Shown: positions 36,192 through 46,020 of the stretch, in pieces
How the letters are laid out: the number at the start of each line of letters is the position of its first letter
Numbering within the stretch: the first letter of the stretch is position 1
Assembly (NCBI RefSeq): GCF_014529945.1
Contig: NZ_JACVFB010000007.1
Location: 62,001 to 126,000 of the forward strand
Direction of reading: 5' to 3'
DNA length: 64,000 nucleotides
From: Chitinophaga varians
Lineage (GTDB): Bacteria > Bacteroidota > Bacteroidia > Chitinophagales > Chitinophagaceae
Notes under the pieces: generated by a model
The model's database searches: none
Told to the model about the DNA's origin: nothing
The model's input: the letters and a program-made list of their open reading frames with translations, nothing else
Made by a program: the position numbers and the translations under genes

Positions 36192-37769
36192 TTAAAGTTT
36201 GAGGATATTGATTAGGAAGACATCATTTTCGCGGATATCAATTGTTTCCGTGAAAGGTGTTTTTTCATTAATGGAGATGATGGTGCGCGACACCGGCGCC
36301 CCGTTGTTCTGCTGCTTTATCAGTTCCAACTGTTGTTTATTCAGCTGTGCCGGCCTGCCCAGTGACAGGTACGTCGTATAGGCGTCGTTGCAATTGTAGC
36401 CCACTTTATACAGCTCCACAGCATACTGCCCTGCGGCCATGCCCGCAATATTCAATTGCAGTTTTCCCTTTGCTTTAGATGGAAGATCGCGGACATAATA
36501 CCGTTGATTATGCACGGAATCCCCCGGATGCGTGTTCGTGAAATCCCACACCAACGCCTGTACGTTTCCGGTGTTATCGCGGCATACCCATGATGAAGCG
36601 TCTTTGTTGGCCAGTTCCGTACTGCCCAACCGATTCAGCAATTGATAAGCGTAAAATACCGGCTTGTTGATCCCCTGGATAGTGAGCATGCCGAAACCGC
36701 CATGGAAGGGTGTGAACCGCGGCCCCGGCTCTTCAAAGATGTCCGTAAAGACCCAATACGACATAGAGTTGGCCGCATGGCCCACCTGCTTTAATTTTTG
36801 CAGCACATAGGCCGCTTCATGATAACTGTCATGGATAGGATCTGCCGGCGTGTAGGACGCGCTCCATTCGGTATAATGCAGTTCCAGTCCCGGCATTTTC
36901 GAAGCTTCGATCTCTGCTCTTGACTGTAACACATCTCCGCTGACACTCGCGGGATTTTTATCCAGCACGGTACCGGAATGGCCAAATTCATCGAGGTATC
37001 CTTGTTTTACGCCATAGGCATGCGTGCTGATAAAATCGAGCGGCACTTTGTTTTGATAACAATAGTCGATCATTTCGGGCTCCCACGCTGCTCCTGCGGT
37101 ACCGGGACCGCCTACACGATAAGCGGGATTGACTTTTTTTATACCGTTTGCAGCATGTGTATACAGCTTAAAATAGTCTGCCTGGCTGCCGGCCCAGAAA
37201 CCGTCCAGGTTAGGCTCGTTCCATACTTCAAAGTACCAGCTCTTCACTTCCTCTTCACCGTACCGCTCTGTAAAATGGGCCACCAGGTTTCGAATCAGTT
37301 TTTCCCATTTTTGATAGTCCCGCAGTGGTGTCACATTGCCGCGCCACCAGAAGATGGTCTTAGGCCCGCTGGCCAGTGCTGTGGGCATAAAACCCAGTTC
37401 CACAAAAGGCTTCATCCCGATACTATGAAGGAAATCGAACAGTGCGTCCACATACATGTAGTTGTATTGCGGATTGCCTTTTTCGTCTTCACTGTAGACG
37501 GCCATTTCATCGTTTAACAGTCCATGCATGCGGATATACCGGAAGCCACATTCCTTTTTGACATAAGCCAGCTGCTGCTGCCAGTCGGCACGAAGTCCTT
37601 CGGCAGCACGGCCTGCGCCCACACATGCATTGAGCATGGCGGGCAGCGGTCCGGCTGTTTTTCTGAGGTCAACATTTATTGCCCGATCCTGATGATGGTC
37701 TCTTTGTGCAGTGGCTGTTGCTGTAGTGAGTAAGAACGCCGCAGCCATCACATACCAGTATTTTTTCAT
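36192..37769 (-). CDS. GH39 beta-xylosidase-like enzyme
   Basis: 525 residues from the ATG at 37769, which gives the signal peptide (AAAFLLTTATATAQ); an in-frame start 15 codons earlier hides it. The GH39 barrel shows RYIRMHGLLNDEM, acid/base Glu185 in FEVWNEPNLDGF, nucleophile Glu301 in HYTEWSAS, and WVFTDIFEEPG. A short C-terminal beta domain follows. GH39 enzymes release beta-xylose, and some act on arabinose-containing disaccharides. Its presence next to xyloglucan enzymes suggests xylan or decorated side chains are also handled. GH5 follows after 10 bp. Confidence 0.9.
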   Translation of the reverse strand: MKKYWYVMAAAFLLTTATATAQRDHHQDRAINVDLRKTAGPLPAMLNACVGAGRAAEGLRADWQQQLAYVKKECGFRYIRMHGLLNDEMAVYSEDEKGNPQYNYMYVDALFDFLHSIGMKPFVELGFMPTALASGPKTIFWWRGNVTPLRDYQKWEKLIRNLVAHFTERYGEEEVKSWYFEVWNEPNLDGFWAGSQADYFKLYTHAANGIKKVNPAYRVGGPGTAGAAWEPEMIDYCYQNKVPLDFISTHAYGVKQGYLDEFGHSGTVLDKNPASVSGDVLQSRAEIEASKMPGLELHYTEWSASYTPADPIHDSYHEAAYVLQKLKQVGHAANSMSYWVFTDIFEEPGPRFTPFHGGFGMLTIQGINKPVFYAYQLLNRLGSTELANKDASSWVCRDNTGNVQALVWDFTNTHPGDSVHNQRYYVRDLPSKAKGKLQLNIAGMAAGQYAVELYKVGYNCNDAYTTYLSLGRPAQLNKQQLELIKQQNNGAPVSRTIISINEKTPFTETIDIRENDVFLINILKL

Positions 37770-37788
37770 TTCGTTTTTTTTCAACAGG

Positions 37789-39876
37789 TTATTCTTTCCA
37801 GACAAGCACACCACCTGGTTTTATGGTCTTTTCTCCGATCAGTACGCGGGCAGCCGCGCTCATGTTCATAGTGTAGTCATCAGAGGCGTAATTCACCGCC
37901 ACATGAAAACCGTCCCGCCAGTAGACCAACACACCCGGCGGGTAATTTTCCGTAGTGGCCCCCGCCGCAGTATAGACATCCCGCAACACGTCTCTTTCCA
38001 GTTTCGCGTCATCAGTGTCTACGCCGATATAGGTAACAGAACCTTTGCCAAGCTTTCGTTTTACCACTGCGGCAGCGCCTTTATAAAACTGATCATTGTA
38101 GACGGCCACTGCTTCTGTGTTGGCATCCGGCTGCAGCAGATCTCCCCAGTTGTTCCAGTTGTAATGGCCGGATTTCGTTTGTACGTCTCCGTAATACTGG
38201 TCGGGCAGCATATCGAAGGCATTGATACGGGCGCCTATCAACGTTGATAAGGGAGCCGCCCAACCGGTCTCCCAGAGGTAGCCTGCGCGGTTTTTGGCCG
38301 CCGTGCGGCAGGTGATGATCAGATGGCCGCCATTAGCAGCATATGTCTCCCATTTCTTTATCAACCCACTATCCACCAATTCATAAGCCGGTACGATCAC
38401 AAATTTGTATTTCGAGAGATCCGCTGTTTCTGCAACTACCTCTGTGGGCGCGCCGAAAGATTTGGCTATCTGCAGGAATTTGATCGGATAATTCCAGGAA
38501 TCCCATTGCCGGGTTTGTCGCTGCTGATCAAAAGACCAGTAGTTTTCCAGGTTCCAGAGGATGGCGGTAGAACGTTTCGCCAGCTTCTCCGGTAAAGGCG
38601 CTTTGACATCGGCTTCCTTGCGCAGCGTGTTCATTTCTTTCATGAACTGCATATAGTCGTTGCCGCCCGGCGACGGCGTCACTCCGTCTGTCAGCATAAT
38701 ACCGGAATGATACTGTTCCGCGCCGTAGTTGATCTGTCGGAAACGATAAGAGCATGCCAGCTTTCCACCAGCCGCAAAAATGTGGTACAGCCACATGCGT
38801 ACTGTACCTGGCAATGGTAACGGTGTAAAGTTGCCCCAGTTCACCGTTCCCGGCTGTATTTCCATGGCGCCGCTAACACCACCCACCGATTTATAATATT
38901 CGGCGGCGAAGAGGATCACGTTACTGTTACCTAATCGGAATCCCTGTTTGCCGATGTTATTAGTGCCGCCATTCGGGTAAGCGGTGTACGTAGCAAAGTC
39001 CAGTTGCTTCGTGCGCCGTGGATCAGCGCCGGGAGACACGGCCGTATAATTGGTGGTGATGAACTGATGTTGTGAAATATTTACACGTAAGGTACGCGCC
39101 TGAAAATCGAGGTATTCCGCCTGCACATCGGCCATATATCGTTTGAAATCGAGCACGGCATGCGGGTTGCTGCCCCACCAGCCAACGAGGTTCACGTTCG
39201 GAATGAAGACCTGGTCAAAACTGTTGTACCACTGGCTCCAGAAGGCATTGCCCCACACCGTGTTCAAGGTGTCAATAGCGTGATATTTATTTTTCAGCCA
39301 TTGCCGGAACGCCTCCTGTGAAGCCGGGCTGAAATCGGGCTTTGCATCCGGTTCATTATCCAGCTGCCAGCCTATCACGTTTTCATTTTTGCCATACCGC
39401 TGCGCCATTTTAGTGACGATGGTTTCCACCAGGCGGCGGTATACCGGGCTTGCCACCGATCCCAGGCCGCGGGTGCCATGCTCGCCGCGGATATATTGGC
39501 TGTTCATCTGAAAAGTTTCGGGATACTGGTAGCGTAGCCAGGCGGGCGGCGTGGCCGAGGGCGTACACATCACTACTTTCAGGTGATACTTTGCGCAGAG
39601 GTCCATTACTTTATCCAACCACACAAAATCAAACTTCCCTTCTTCCGGTTCCATCTTGCTCCACGCAAACTCCGCGAGGTGCACAAATTCAAAACCCATC
39701 TCCGAAATCCTTTTGATATCGCGCTCCCACAGGTCCGGGTCCCAATGTTCGGGATAATAATAAATACCCGTTGTGATCAGGCGCTTAGCCGGGAAAAAGG
39801 GATGGTCCTGTTGGGAAAAAGCCTGCGACACCGTTAGTGTCGCCAATAGCCATAACAGCGAAATACTTTTTTTCAT
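37789..39876 (-). CDS. GH42 beta-galactosidase, exported
   Basis: 695 residues with a signal peptide (LLWLLATLTVSQAFSQ). GIYYYPEHWDPDLWERDIK opens the barrel; acid/base Glu175 is in WQLDNEPDAKP and nucleophile Glu339 in GAMEIQPGTVNWG. The trimerisation (A4) domain follows (FVIVPAYELVDSGLIKKWE) and a C-terminal beta domain. Most GH42 enzymes are cytoplasmic; an exported one in a PUL fits removal of beta-galactose from galacto-xyloglucan or other hemicellulose in the periplasm. 24 bp after the TIG-domain protein, 19 bp before the GH39 start. Confidence 0.93.
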   Translation of the reverse strand: MKKSISLLWLLATLTVSQAFSQQDHPFFPAKRLITTGIYYYPEHWDPDLWERDIKRISEMGFEFVHLAEFAWSKMEPEEGKFDFVWLDKVMDLCAKYHLKVVMCTPSATPPAWLRYQYPETFQMNSQYIRGEHGTRGLGSVASPVYRRLVETIVTKMAQRYGKNENVIGWQLDNEPDAKPDFSPASQEAFRQWLKNKYHAIDTLNTVWGNAFWSQWYNSFDQVFIPNVNLVGWWGSNPHAVLDFKRYMADVQAEYLDFQARTLRVNISQHQFITTNYTAVSPGADPRRTKQLDFATYTAYPNGGTNNIGKQGFRLGNSNVILFAAEYYKSVGGVSGAMEIQPGTVNWGNFTPLPLPGTVRMWLYHIFAAGGKLACSYRFRQINYGAEQYHSGIMLTDGVTPSPGGNDYMQFMKEMNTLRKEADVKAPLPEKLAKRSTAILWNLENYWSFDQQRQTRQWDSWNYPIKFLQIAKSFGAPTEVVAETADLSKYKFVIVPAYELVDSGLIKKWETYAANGGHLIITCRTAAKNRAGYLWETGWAAPLSTLIGARINAFDMLPDQYYGDVQTKSGHYNWNNWGDLLQPDANTEAVAVYNDQFYKGAAAVVKRKLGKGSVTYIGVDTDDAKLERDVLRDVYTAAGATTENYPPGVLVYWRDGFHVAVNYASDDYTMNMSAAARVLIGEKTIKPGGVLVWKE

Positions 39877-39900
39877 TTACCAGATTTTATCATGAAACTA

Positions 39901-41115
39901 TCATTTGATTTTGACGACCCGGATATTGTCAATAGCGGCATACAACCCGGTAGCGGTAGGCGAAGCAGAAAAATTAGCGGTCTGGATGTTCACGGGGCCT
40001 GCGCCGGTGCTGGTGAGTAATGTCGTCAGGTCCGTGGCGCTCACGCCTTTGCCATCGTTCGATCGGAAACTGCTAAAGGGAATGGTCACGGTACGCCAGC
40101 CTTTGGTGACATAGCTGGCAACCGTGCCCGTGGCGCTCTGCCACGGTTCATAACGCGCCAGATAGTCCCTGCTGTAATTTCTGACGATGTAGATGGTCGT
40201 GCCGTTCCAGGCTGACGGCACGTTGATCTCAAATTTCAGTGCGTATTGATCTATCGCCACCTGCAGGCTGTCATGCGGCACCCATTGCACCTCATTGGTA
40301 TTGATGCTGCGCTGATCGCCCCACCAGGTGCCGTCGCCACCGGCCAGCACGCCGTTTTTCAGCACGGCATATGTGCCGCTGTTACCGGGGAAGTCTGTAC
40401 CGGTGCTTTCCAGGTTCGTACCCCAACCGAATGGATTAATATCATCGAAATTGCAGAGCATACCGGTGGCCAGGTCGTTGACATTGTATTGGGTGGAATC
40501 TGCGCCGGACTTTGTGACTACTTCCACTTTGCCGCTATGGTCCAGCTGCGGCAGGATAAACCCAATAGATGTGCCATCGGCCGTCGCCGTGAAATCATGG
40601 ATTGGTTTGCCGGCAAAAGTGACCTGTTTGGTAAAAAAGAAATTGGTGCCATATATGTATACAGAATCGCCCGCATGCGCATTTTCATTGGAAACACCGG
40701 TGATGGCCGGCGGTGGCGCCTCAATATTGAAAGAGAAGGTAGCCGTGCCCTTCGGCGTGATATACCGGATGACATTCAGGTTCTCAGCAGCAACAGACGG
40801 AAAAGGTATTACTTCCGGCACCTGCATGACGGCACTGGTATCAGAAAACATGACGCTTTTAATACTGGCAGGCACGCCGTTGAACGTCACCGCCAGGGCA
40901 CCCTGCAGGTGTTGGCCGGACAATACGACCCATTGCCCCGGCTGCACCGCCGTCAACAACGTATCATTGGGAGAGGCCGCATAATTTCTCACCTGTGTGA
41001 TCAGGGGGCCATTGCCGTCTCGGTCTTTCCTGCAGGCAGCCTGCACCAGTGTCATCACCCCGGCGAGCATCCATAACAACAACCTGCTGACTGAGTTTGA
41101 GATCAATTTATTCAC
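39901..41115 (-). CDS. Surface glycan-binding protein with TIG domains (SGBP-B-like)
   Basis: 404 residues. A lipoprotein signal (WMLAGVMTLVQAACRKD) is followed by two IPT/TIG beta-sandwiches: about 35-130 (VQPGQWVVLSGQHLQGALAV) and 135-215 (HAGDSVYIYGTNFFFTKQVT). The C-terminal 190 residues (GMLCNFDDINPFGWGTN, GWRTVTIPFSSFRS) match the layout of the xyloglucan-binding domain of the Bacteroides ovatus SGBP-B. It should be displayed on the cell surface to hold polysaccharide for the SusCD pair. It follows SusD by 18 bp. The substrate assignment rests on resemblance and context. Confidence 0.87.
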   Translation of the reverse strand: MNKLISNSVSRLLLWMLAGVMTLVQAACRKDRDGNGPLITQVRNYAASPNDTLLTAVQPGQWVVLSGQHLQGALAVTFNGVPASIKSVMFSDTSAVMQVPEVIPFPSVAAENLNVIRYITPKGTATFSFNIEAPPPAITGVSNENAHAGDSVYIYGTNFFFTKQVTFAGKPIHDFTATADGTSIGFILPQLDHSGKVEVVTKSGADSTQYNVNDLATGMLCNFDDINPFGWGTNLESTGTDFPGNSGTYAVLKNGVLAGGDGTWWGDQRSINTNEVQWVPHDSLQVAIDQYALKFEINVPSAWNGTTIYIVRNYSRDYLARYEPWQSATGTVASYVTKGWRTVTIPFSSFRSNDGKGVSATDLTTLLTSTGAGPVNIQTANFSASPTATGLYAAIDNIRVVKIK

Positions 41116-41133
41116 TGGAATAATTTTTACATG

Positions 41134-42705
41134 TTAGTAATAGGATACCGGAGGCTCCAGCAGCTTAGGATTAGCCGTCACTTCGGAAGAAGGGACCGGA
41201 AAAGAAAAGCTGTGGATGGTGGCAGGCGTGATCACACCATAGGGATCGGCAGGCGTGACCACATTATTAGTGTAGGAAAACGTTACCCGCGCTTCCCCGT
41301 TCAATTTGCTGATCGCCTTCACAGGATTGTAATACGACAAACGCACGAGGTCTGTCCAGTACTGCCCTTCTGCCGCCAGTTCAAGCCTGCGTTCTATGAG
41401 CACGCTGTCAGCGTCTATCGACGGAGCCGGATTTATGCCTGCCCTTTCCCGCACTTTGTTGAAATAAAGCAGCGCCTCGGCATTGCTGGTAGCAGCATTA
41501 TTACCCAACACCGCTTCTGCATAAATGAGGTATACGTCTGCCAGCCTTAGCAAGGCGTTATGTTCTGTGGAGGACGACAGCGTCATGGTGGGGGCATTGT
41601 TATCTTTGTTCGTCCCGATGATATGCTTTTTTAATCCGCAGTCGCCGGTAAAGTGATACCCACCACCGGCGGCATTCAGCTCCGTATAATAATCCCCCTT
41701 CAGCATGAAAGTGGCTTTACGCCTGACGGAATCCTGCGAGGTGTAACACTTATACAGGTCTACGGTAGGACGGATATTGAACCATCCAGGCTGACCGTTA
41801 GCAGATATTTCTGCGCCGCCGGGCGAATAGATCTGTAACATATTTCCTTCCAGCCAGGCGCCACCGGGTGCCCACTGCAAAGCGAATAATGATTCAGGGT
41901 TATCATTAAACTGTGTTTTAAAAATATCGGCATAATTGCGCAGCAGTGACAGGCCACTGTTCCTGCATACATTGCCGGCATATTTCCGGGCGCTGTCCAG
42001 GAGCGCCTGATCGCGTGTGCCTGAATGATGGAGGCCTGCTGCCGTCAGATACACTTTGCCTAACATACCCTGCGCCGACCAGGTAGTCACCCTCCCCGCC
42101 ACATCTGCGGACGGCAGGTTTTGCGCTGCAAAAGTCAGATCGCTGATCACAAAGCGGAATACATCTTCCGTCTTTATCCGGTTGACCAGCGGGGAGATCA
42201 CCAGTTTACTGTTATCTTCTATCACCGGTACTGCGCCCCAGTGCACTGCCAGGTTATAATAGGCGAAGCCACGTATAAACCGGGCCTCCGCGATGGCGGC
42301 ATTTTTGTTTCCTGCGGAAATGCTGTCCGGCGCTTTCTGTTTAATAGCGTTGATGGTAACATTGCAATGCGCAATGATGTTATACATCGACTTCCAGTTG
42401 GAAATCATAATTCCATTTAGTCCGGTGACAGAGAAGGTGTTCAACTGTACAGCGTCTCCCCAATACCCAACGGCCAGATTGCCACTGAGCACATCCCCCA
42501 CCGGCAGGTAACAACTGTAGTTCCAGTCGCCCCAGGGAGAGCCCGCATACAGTGCCGCTGTGGCCAATCGCAGGTCATTGGTGGACTGGTAAAAATTATC
42601 CGCGCTGATCTGAGACAGCGGCGGGCGGTCGAGGAAACTTTTTGAACATCCCGCCAGCATGGTCACCAGTATCTGGCAGAACAATATTTTTATGATAGAC
42701 TTCAT
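41134..42705 (-). CDS. SusD/RagB-family outer-membrane glycan-binding lipoprotein (operon 2)
   Basis: 523 residues. Lipoprotein signal ILVTMLAGCSKSFLDRPPLS, the family opening NFYQSTNDLRLATAALY, helical core AEARFIRGFAYYNLAVHWGA, and end motif RRLELAAEGQYWTDLVRLS. It pairs with the SusC 26 bp upstream. It differs clearly from the operon 1 SusD in sequence, so the two pairs probably recognise different oligosaccharides of the same polymer or two polymers. Confidence 0.95.
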   Translation of the reverse strand: MKSIIKILFCQILVTMLAGCSKSFLDRPPLSQISADNFYQSTNDLRLATAALYAGSPWGDWNYSCYLPVGDVLSGNLAVGYWGDAVQLNTFSVTGLNGIMISNWKSMYNIIAHCNVTINAIKQKAPDSISAGNKNAAIAEARFIRGFAYYNLAVHWGAVPVIEDNSKLVISPLVNRIKTEDVFRFVISDLTFAAQNLPSADVAGRVTTWSAQGMLGKVYLTAAGLHHSGTRDQALLDSARKYAGNVCRNSGLSLLRNYADIFKTQFNDNPESLFALQWAPGGAWLEGNMLQIYSPGGAEISANGQPGWFNIRPTVDLYKCYTSQDSVRRKATFMLKGDYYTELNAAGGGYHFTGDCGLKKHIIGTNKDNNAPTMTLSSSTEHNALLRLADVYLIYAEAVLGNNAATSNAEALLYFNKVRERAGINPAPSIDADSVLIERRLELAAEGQYWTDLVRLSYYNPVKAISKLNGEARVTFSYTNNVVTPADPYGVITPATIHSFSFPVPSSEVTANPKLLEPPVSYY

Positions 42706-42731
42706 AACGATCCGAATTAGCGTGAATTACT

Positions 42732-45700
42732 TTATTTGGTCAGCTTTACATTGGCGCCAATGGTGAACGTCCGTGGCTGCGGATAGAATCCATTGTCAAT
42801 ACCGGCACTCAGCGGGTCCCAGGAGCCGATTTCAGGGTCCAGGCCCGAATAATTGGTGATGATAAATGCATTGGAAACATTGACATACAACCGCAGATAG
42901 TGGATACGGATTTTACTGAGCAGCTTGTCCGGCAGCGCATACCCCAGCGATATGTTTTTGCATCGCAGGAAAGTGCCGCTTTCCACAAACTTGTCTGAGT
43001 TGCGGTTGTTATCATTGGTATTGTCATTTCTCAGGCCAACGATCCTGGTATCCGGATTTTTCACATAGACGTTTTTGATATCCGTCGGAGAGCCTTCCGG
43101 ATTTATCAGCGCCAGCTGTGCATAGTTCATGAGCGAACGGAGATAACCGAAACTGGTACCGGGATAATCACCGTTTATCCGAAGCTGATTAAATACTTTG
43201 TTGCCGATGTTGGCATTGAAGAAAATGTTGAGATCAAAATTTTTATAGGAGAAAGTATTATTCAGGCCGATCTGATATGTTGGAATGGGCGACCCGAGGA
43301 AGGTCTGGTCCAGCTCATTGATGATACCGTCGCCGTTAAAATCTTTAAACTTCAGGTCTCCATACCAGATACTGCCACCAGCGGCGCCCACGGGCAGCGG
43401 CACCCCGTTCTTTACCGGCAGTGCATGGGTCTCAAAATCTTTCTGAGTGGCAAAAACGCCGCCATCGATGACATAGCCGTAGAATTCACCAATGGACCTG
43501 CCCACAACAGTTTTGCTATAGGGCCTGTCCAGTGAAGCGCCGTCGGTATTCAGCCTGATCACTTCATTGATATTACGTGAAACAGTAACGTCTGTTTTCC
43601 AGGTGAATTTTTTTCCCTGGATATTGGTGGAACTGATCCTAAAATCGAAGCCTTTGTTATTGACCGTTCCGATGTTCACAAAAGGAGCATCCAGTGAGCC
43701 GGGCGCCCAACCGATGGCCGTTCCGGAATACAACGGCAGCGGGACCTGCATCACCAGTCCGTCTGTTCTCCGGTTATAAAAATCGACGGAGAAATTCAGC
43801 CGCCAGTTAAAAAATGTTCCGTCCAGTCCGATGTTCGCATATTTGGTTTTTTCCCACTGCACATATGGGTTGCCTACGTTGACAGTGAGTTGCGCCACTC
43901 CCGTGAGGCCCGTTGCTACCGTGGTCAGCGTAGAGGTATAAGCGTAGTCCCTGATATTCTGGTTGTTGGTCAGGCCATATCCCAACCTTAACTTCAGGTC
44001 GTTCATCTGTTGGAACTGTTGTAAAAAATCTTCGTTCTTCAGCTTCCAGGCGAATGCACCCGACCAGGTAGTTACCCAGCGGTTTTCCGGGGCAAACTTC
44101 GAAGACCCGTCTGCGCGTACGTTGGCAGTGAACAGGTATTTATCATGGATACCCATGTTCAGGCGACCGAAATAGGACTCCTGTGCGCTCTGGCCTTTAA
44201 TGCCCGTATTAGCCGCTGTGGTAGGGTCACCGCTGCTGATAACCTGCACATTGTTGGAAGGGAAATTGGAGCGGGTGGCGCTGGTGCCTTCGTTAGTGCT
44301 TAACTGCGCTTCATGTCCGAGCAGCATATTCACATGGTACCTGTTTTTAAAAAGATGTGAATAGGTGAGAAAGTTTCTGACGGTGGTAAACAGGTTTTGA
44401 TTATAGATATACGCGCCACTGTTATTGATATTTTTTACGAGCCCGAAGGTATAGGAAGGATTAAAACGATCTTCCGTTGCCATGGAAAAGCTCACAGTGG
44501 CTTCGTTTCTCAACACAAAATCTTTCAGAAAAGAGATTTCAGCGTATAAATTCCCAAAGAGCTGATTTCTGTTTACCTGGTCTTTATTAATCAGTGCGAT
44601 GGCATAGGGGTTCACCGTGCTATTGACCCACCCGTTGGGATTATAAGCACCTCCCCAGCTGCCATCTGTATTTTTTACTGCGATGTCCGGTGTTTGGCTC
44701 AATGCAGTGTTGATCACATTCGAGCTGGTAGCATTCACGTTTTCTTTGATGTTGATCAGTTGCAGGCTGGTACCGATTTTCAGCCAGTCGGTCGTTTTAT
44801 TGTCGAGGTTAAGCCTTACCGAAAGCCGTTTAAAGTCGGACCCCAGCGCAATGCCTTCCTGTTTAAAGTACGAGCCGGATAGCAGGTATTGTGTTCTCGC
44901 ATCCCCGCCGTTAACAGTCAATGAATGATTGTACATGGGAGCGTTTCTGAAAAGCTCTTTTTGCCAGTTGGTACCTCCCCCCAAATATTGCGGGTTGGCA
45001 AACTCCGGGCGGGTGTCGAATCCCCAACCCAGGCCTTTGTTGCGTTCATTGATAAAAGCAGCATACTCGCGCAGGTCCATCAACGGCATTTTCTTAGGCA
45101 GCTGCTGAAAGCCGGTGTACATGTCGTAGGTAATGGCCGGCGGAGCGATCAATCCTCTTTTGGTGGTGATGACGATCACGCCGTTGGTAGCCTGAGAACC
45201 GTAGATGGCAGTAGCAGAAGCATCTTTGAGGACATCTATGGATTCAATCTCAGAAGGATTGATGCCTGCGAGGGGATTGGTACCGGCGCCTGGTGAGGCC
45301 GTGCCACCAATGATCACCCCATCGATGACATACAGCGGGGTGGTGGCGCCGAAAGAAGAAATGCCACGTATTTGCACGGACACCGCTCCTCCGGGCTGCC
45401 CGGAAATCTGTTGTGCCACCAGTCCCGGCACCTTTCCCTGCAAGGCCTGATCGAAAGTGACCGGTTGCGTTCTCCGGAGCTCATCTCCTGTGACAGAAGA
45501 GATAGCACCGGTAACATCCTTACGTTTTGTTTTTCCATAGCCGATCACCACTATATCTTCCAACTGGGAAATAGTCTCTGCCAGCTCCACCCTGATAGTG
45601 CCGGTATTCGTGATCATTACTTCTTTCTTTTGAAATCCCATCATGGAAACGATCAATACATTTCCTGCCGACGCATCGATGAAGAAACGTCCGGCTTCAT

Positions 45701-45890
45701 CCGTGACAGCATGACGATTGGTATTTTTTAGGGTAACAGAAGCTCCCGGTATAGGGGCAGCATTCTTCTGATGAGAGACAGTACCGCTTATTCCGGGAGT
45801 TTGGGCAAAACCATAGGTACTGACAAGGAGTGCCCATAGCAGCCATACAGGCAGCATTGCCTGAAAGCGATTTATTTTGGTTGAGCGCAT
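42732..45890 (-). CDS. SusC/RagA-family TonB-dependent glycan importer (operon 2)
   Basis: 1052 residues. Signal peptide ending YGFAQ, carboxypeptidase-D-like domain (ISGTVSHQKNAAPIPGASVT), EDIVVIGYGKT, plug with VQIRGISSFG and IDVLKDASATAIYGSQATNG, barrel ending FTIGANVKLTK. It imports oligosaccharides with its SusD. The start codon lies about 320 bp downstream of the probable promoter (46214-46300), leaving a long structured leader that holds two hairpins and a possible 63-codon small gene. Head of operon 2: SusC, SusD, SGBP, GH42, GH39, GH5. Confidence 0.96.
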   Translation of the reverse strand: MRSTKINRFQAMLPVWLLWALLVSTYGFAQTPGISGTVSHQKNAAPIPGASVTLKNTNRHAVTDEAGRFFIDASAGNVLIVSMMGFQKKEVMITNTGTIRVELAETISQLEDIVVIGYGKTKRKDVTGAISSVTGDELRRTQPVTFDQALQGKVPGLVAQQISGQPGGAVSVQIRGISSFGATTPLYVIDGVIIGGTASPGAGTNPLAGINPSEIESIDVLKDASATAIYGSQATNGVIVITTKRGLIAPPAITYDMYTGFQQLPKKMPLMDLREYAAFINERNKGLGWGFDTRPEFANPQYLGGGTNWQKELFRNAPMYNHSLTVNGGDARTQYLLSGSYFKQEGIALGSDFKRLSVRLNLDNKTTDWLKIGTSLQLINIKENVNATSSNVINTALSQTPDIAVKNTDGSWGGAYNPNGWVNSTVNPYAIALINKDQVNRNQLFGNLYAEISFLKDFVLRNEATVSFSMATEDRFNPSYTFGLVKNINNSGAYIYNQNLFTTVRNFLTYSHLFKNRYHVNMLLGHEAQLSTNEGTSATRSNFPSNNVQVISSGDPTTAANTGIKGQSAQESYFGRLNMGIHDKYLFTANVRADGSSKFAPENRWVTTWSGAFAWKLKNEDFLQQFQQMNDLKLRLGYGLTNNQNIRDYAYTSTLTTVATGLTGVAQLTVNVGNPYVQWEKTKYANIGLDGTFFNWRLNFSVDFYNRRTDGLVMQVPLPLYSGTAIGWAPGSLDAPFVNIGTVNNKGFDFRISSTNIQGKKFTWKTDVTVSRNINEVIRLNTDGASLDRPYSKTVVGRSIGEFYGYVIDGGVFATQKDFETHALPVKNGVPLPVGAAGGSIWYGDLKFKDFNGDGIINELDQTFLGSPIPTYQIGLNNTFSYKNFDLNIFFNANIGNKVFNQLRINGDYPGTSFGYLRSLMNYAQLALINPEGSPTDIKNVYVKNPDTRIVGLRNDNTNDNNRNSDKFVESGTFLRCKNISLGYALPDKLLSKIRIHYLRLYVNVSNAFIITNYSGLDPEIGSWDPLSAGIDNGFYPQPRTFTIGANVKLTK

Positions 45891-45944
45891 AACAATTTTT
45901 TTAGGACAGCAAAATTTCTGGTATTCACCAGTAAGTACCCCAAA

Positions 45945-45968
45945 GCAATCGGATGGAAATCCGATTGC
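45945..45968 (-). other. Leader hairpin upstream of SusC (operon 2)
   Basis: GCAATCGGAT (45945-45954) pairs perfectly with ATCCGATTGC (45959-45968) around GGAA. In the transcript it lies 54 nt before the SusC start. It may be an attenuator, a site for a small RNA or RNA-binding protein, or the terminator of the small upstream frame; no long T-run follows. Confidence 0.55.
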
Positions 45969-46020
45969 ATGAACGTTCGAGAATCAGGGGTATTACCGGT
46001 TGTGCAATGAGAGGGTGTTG

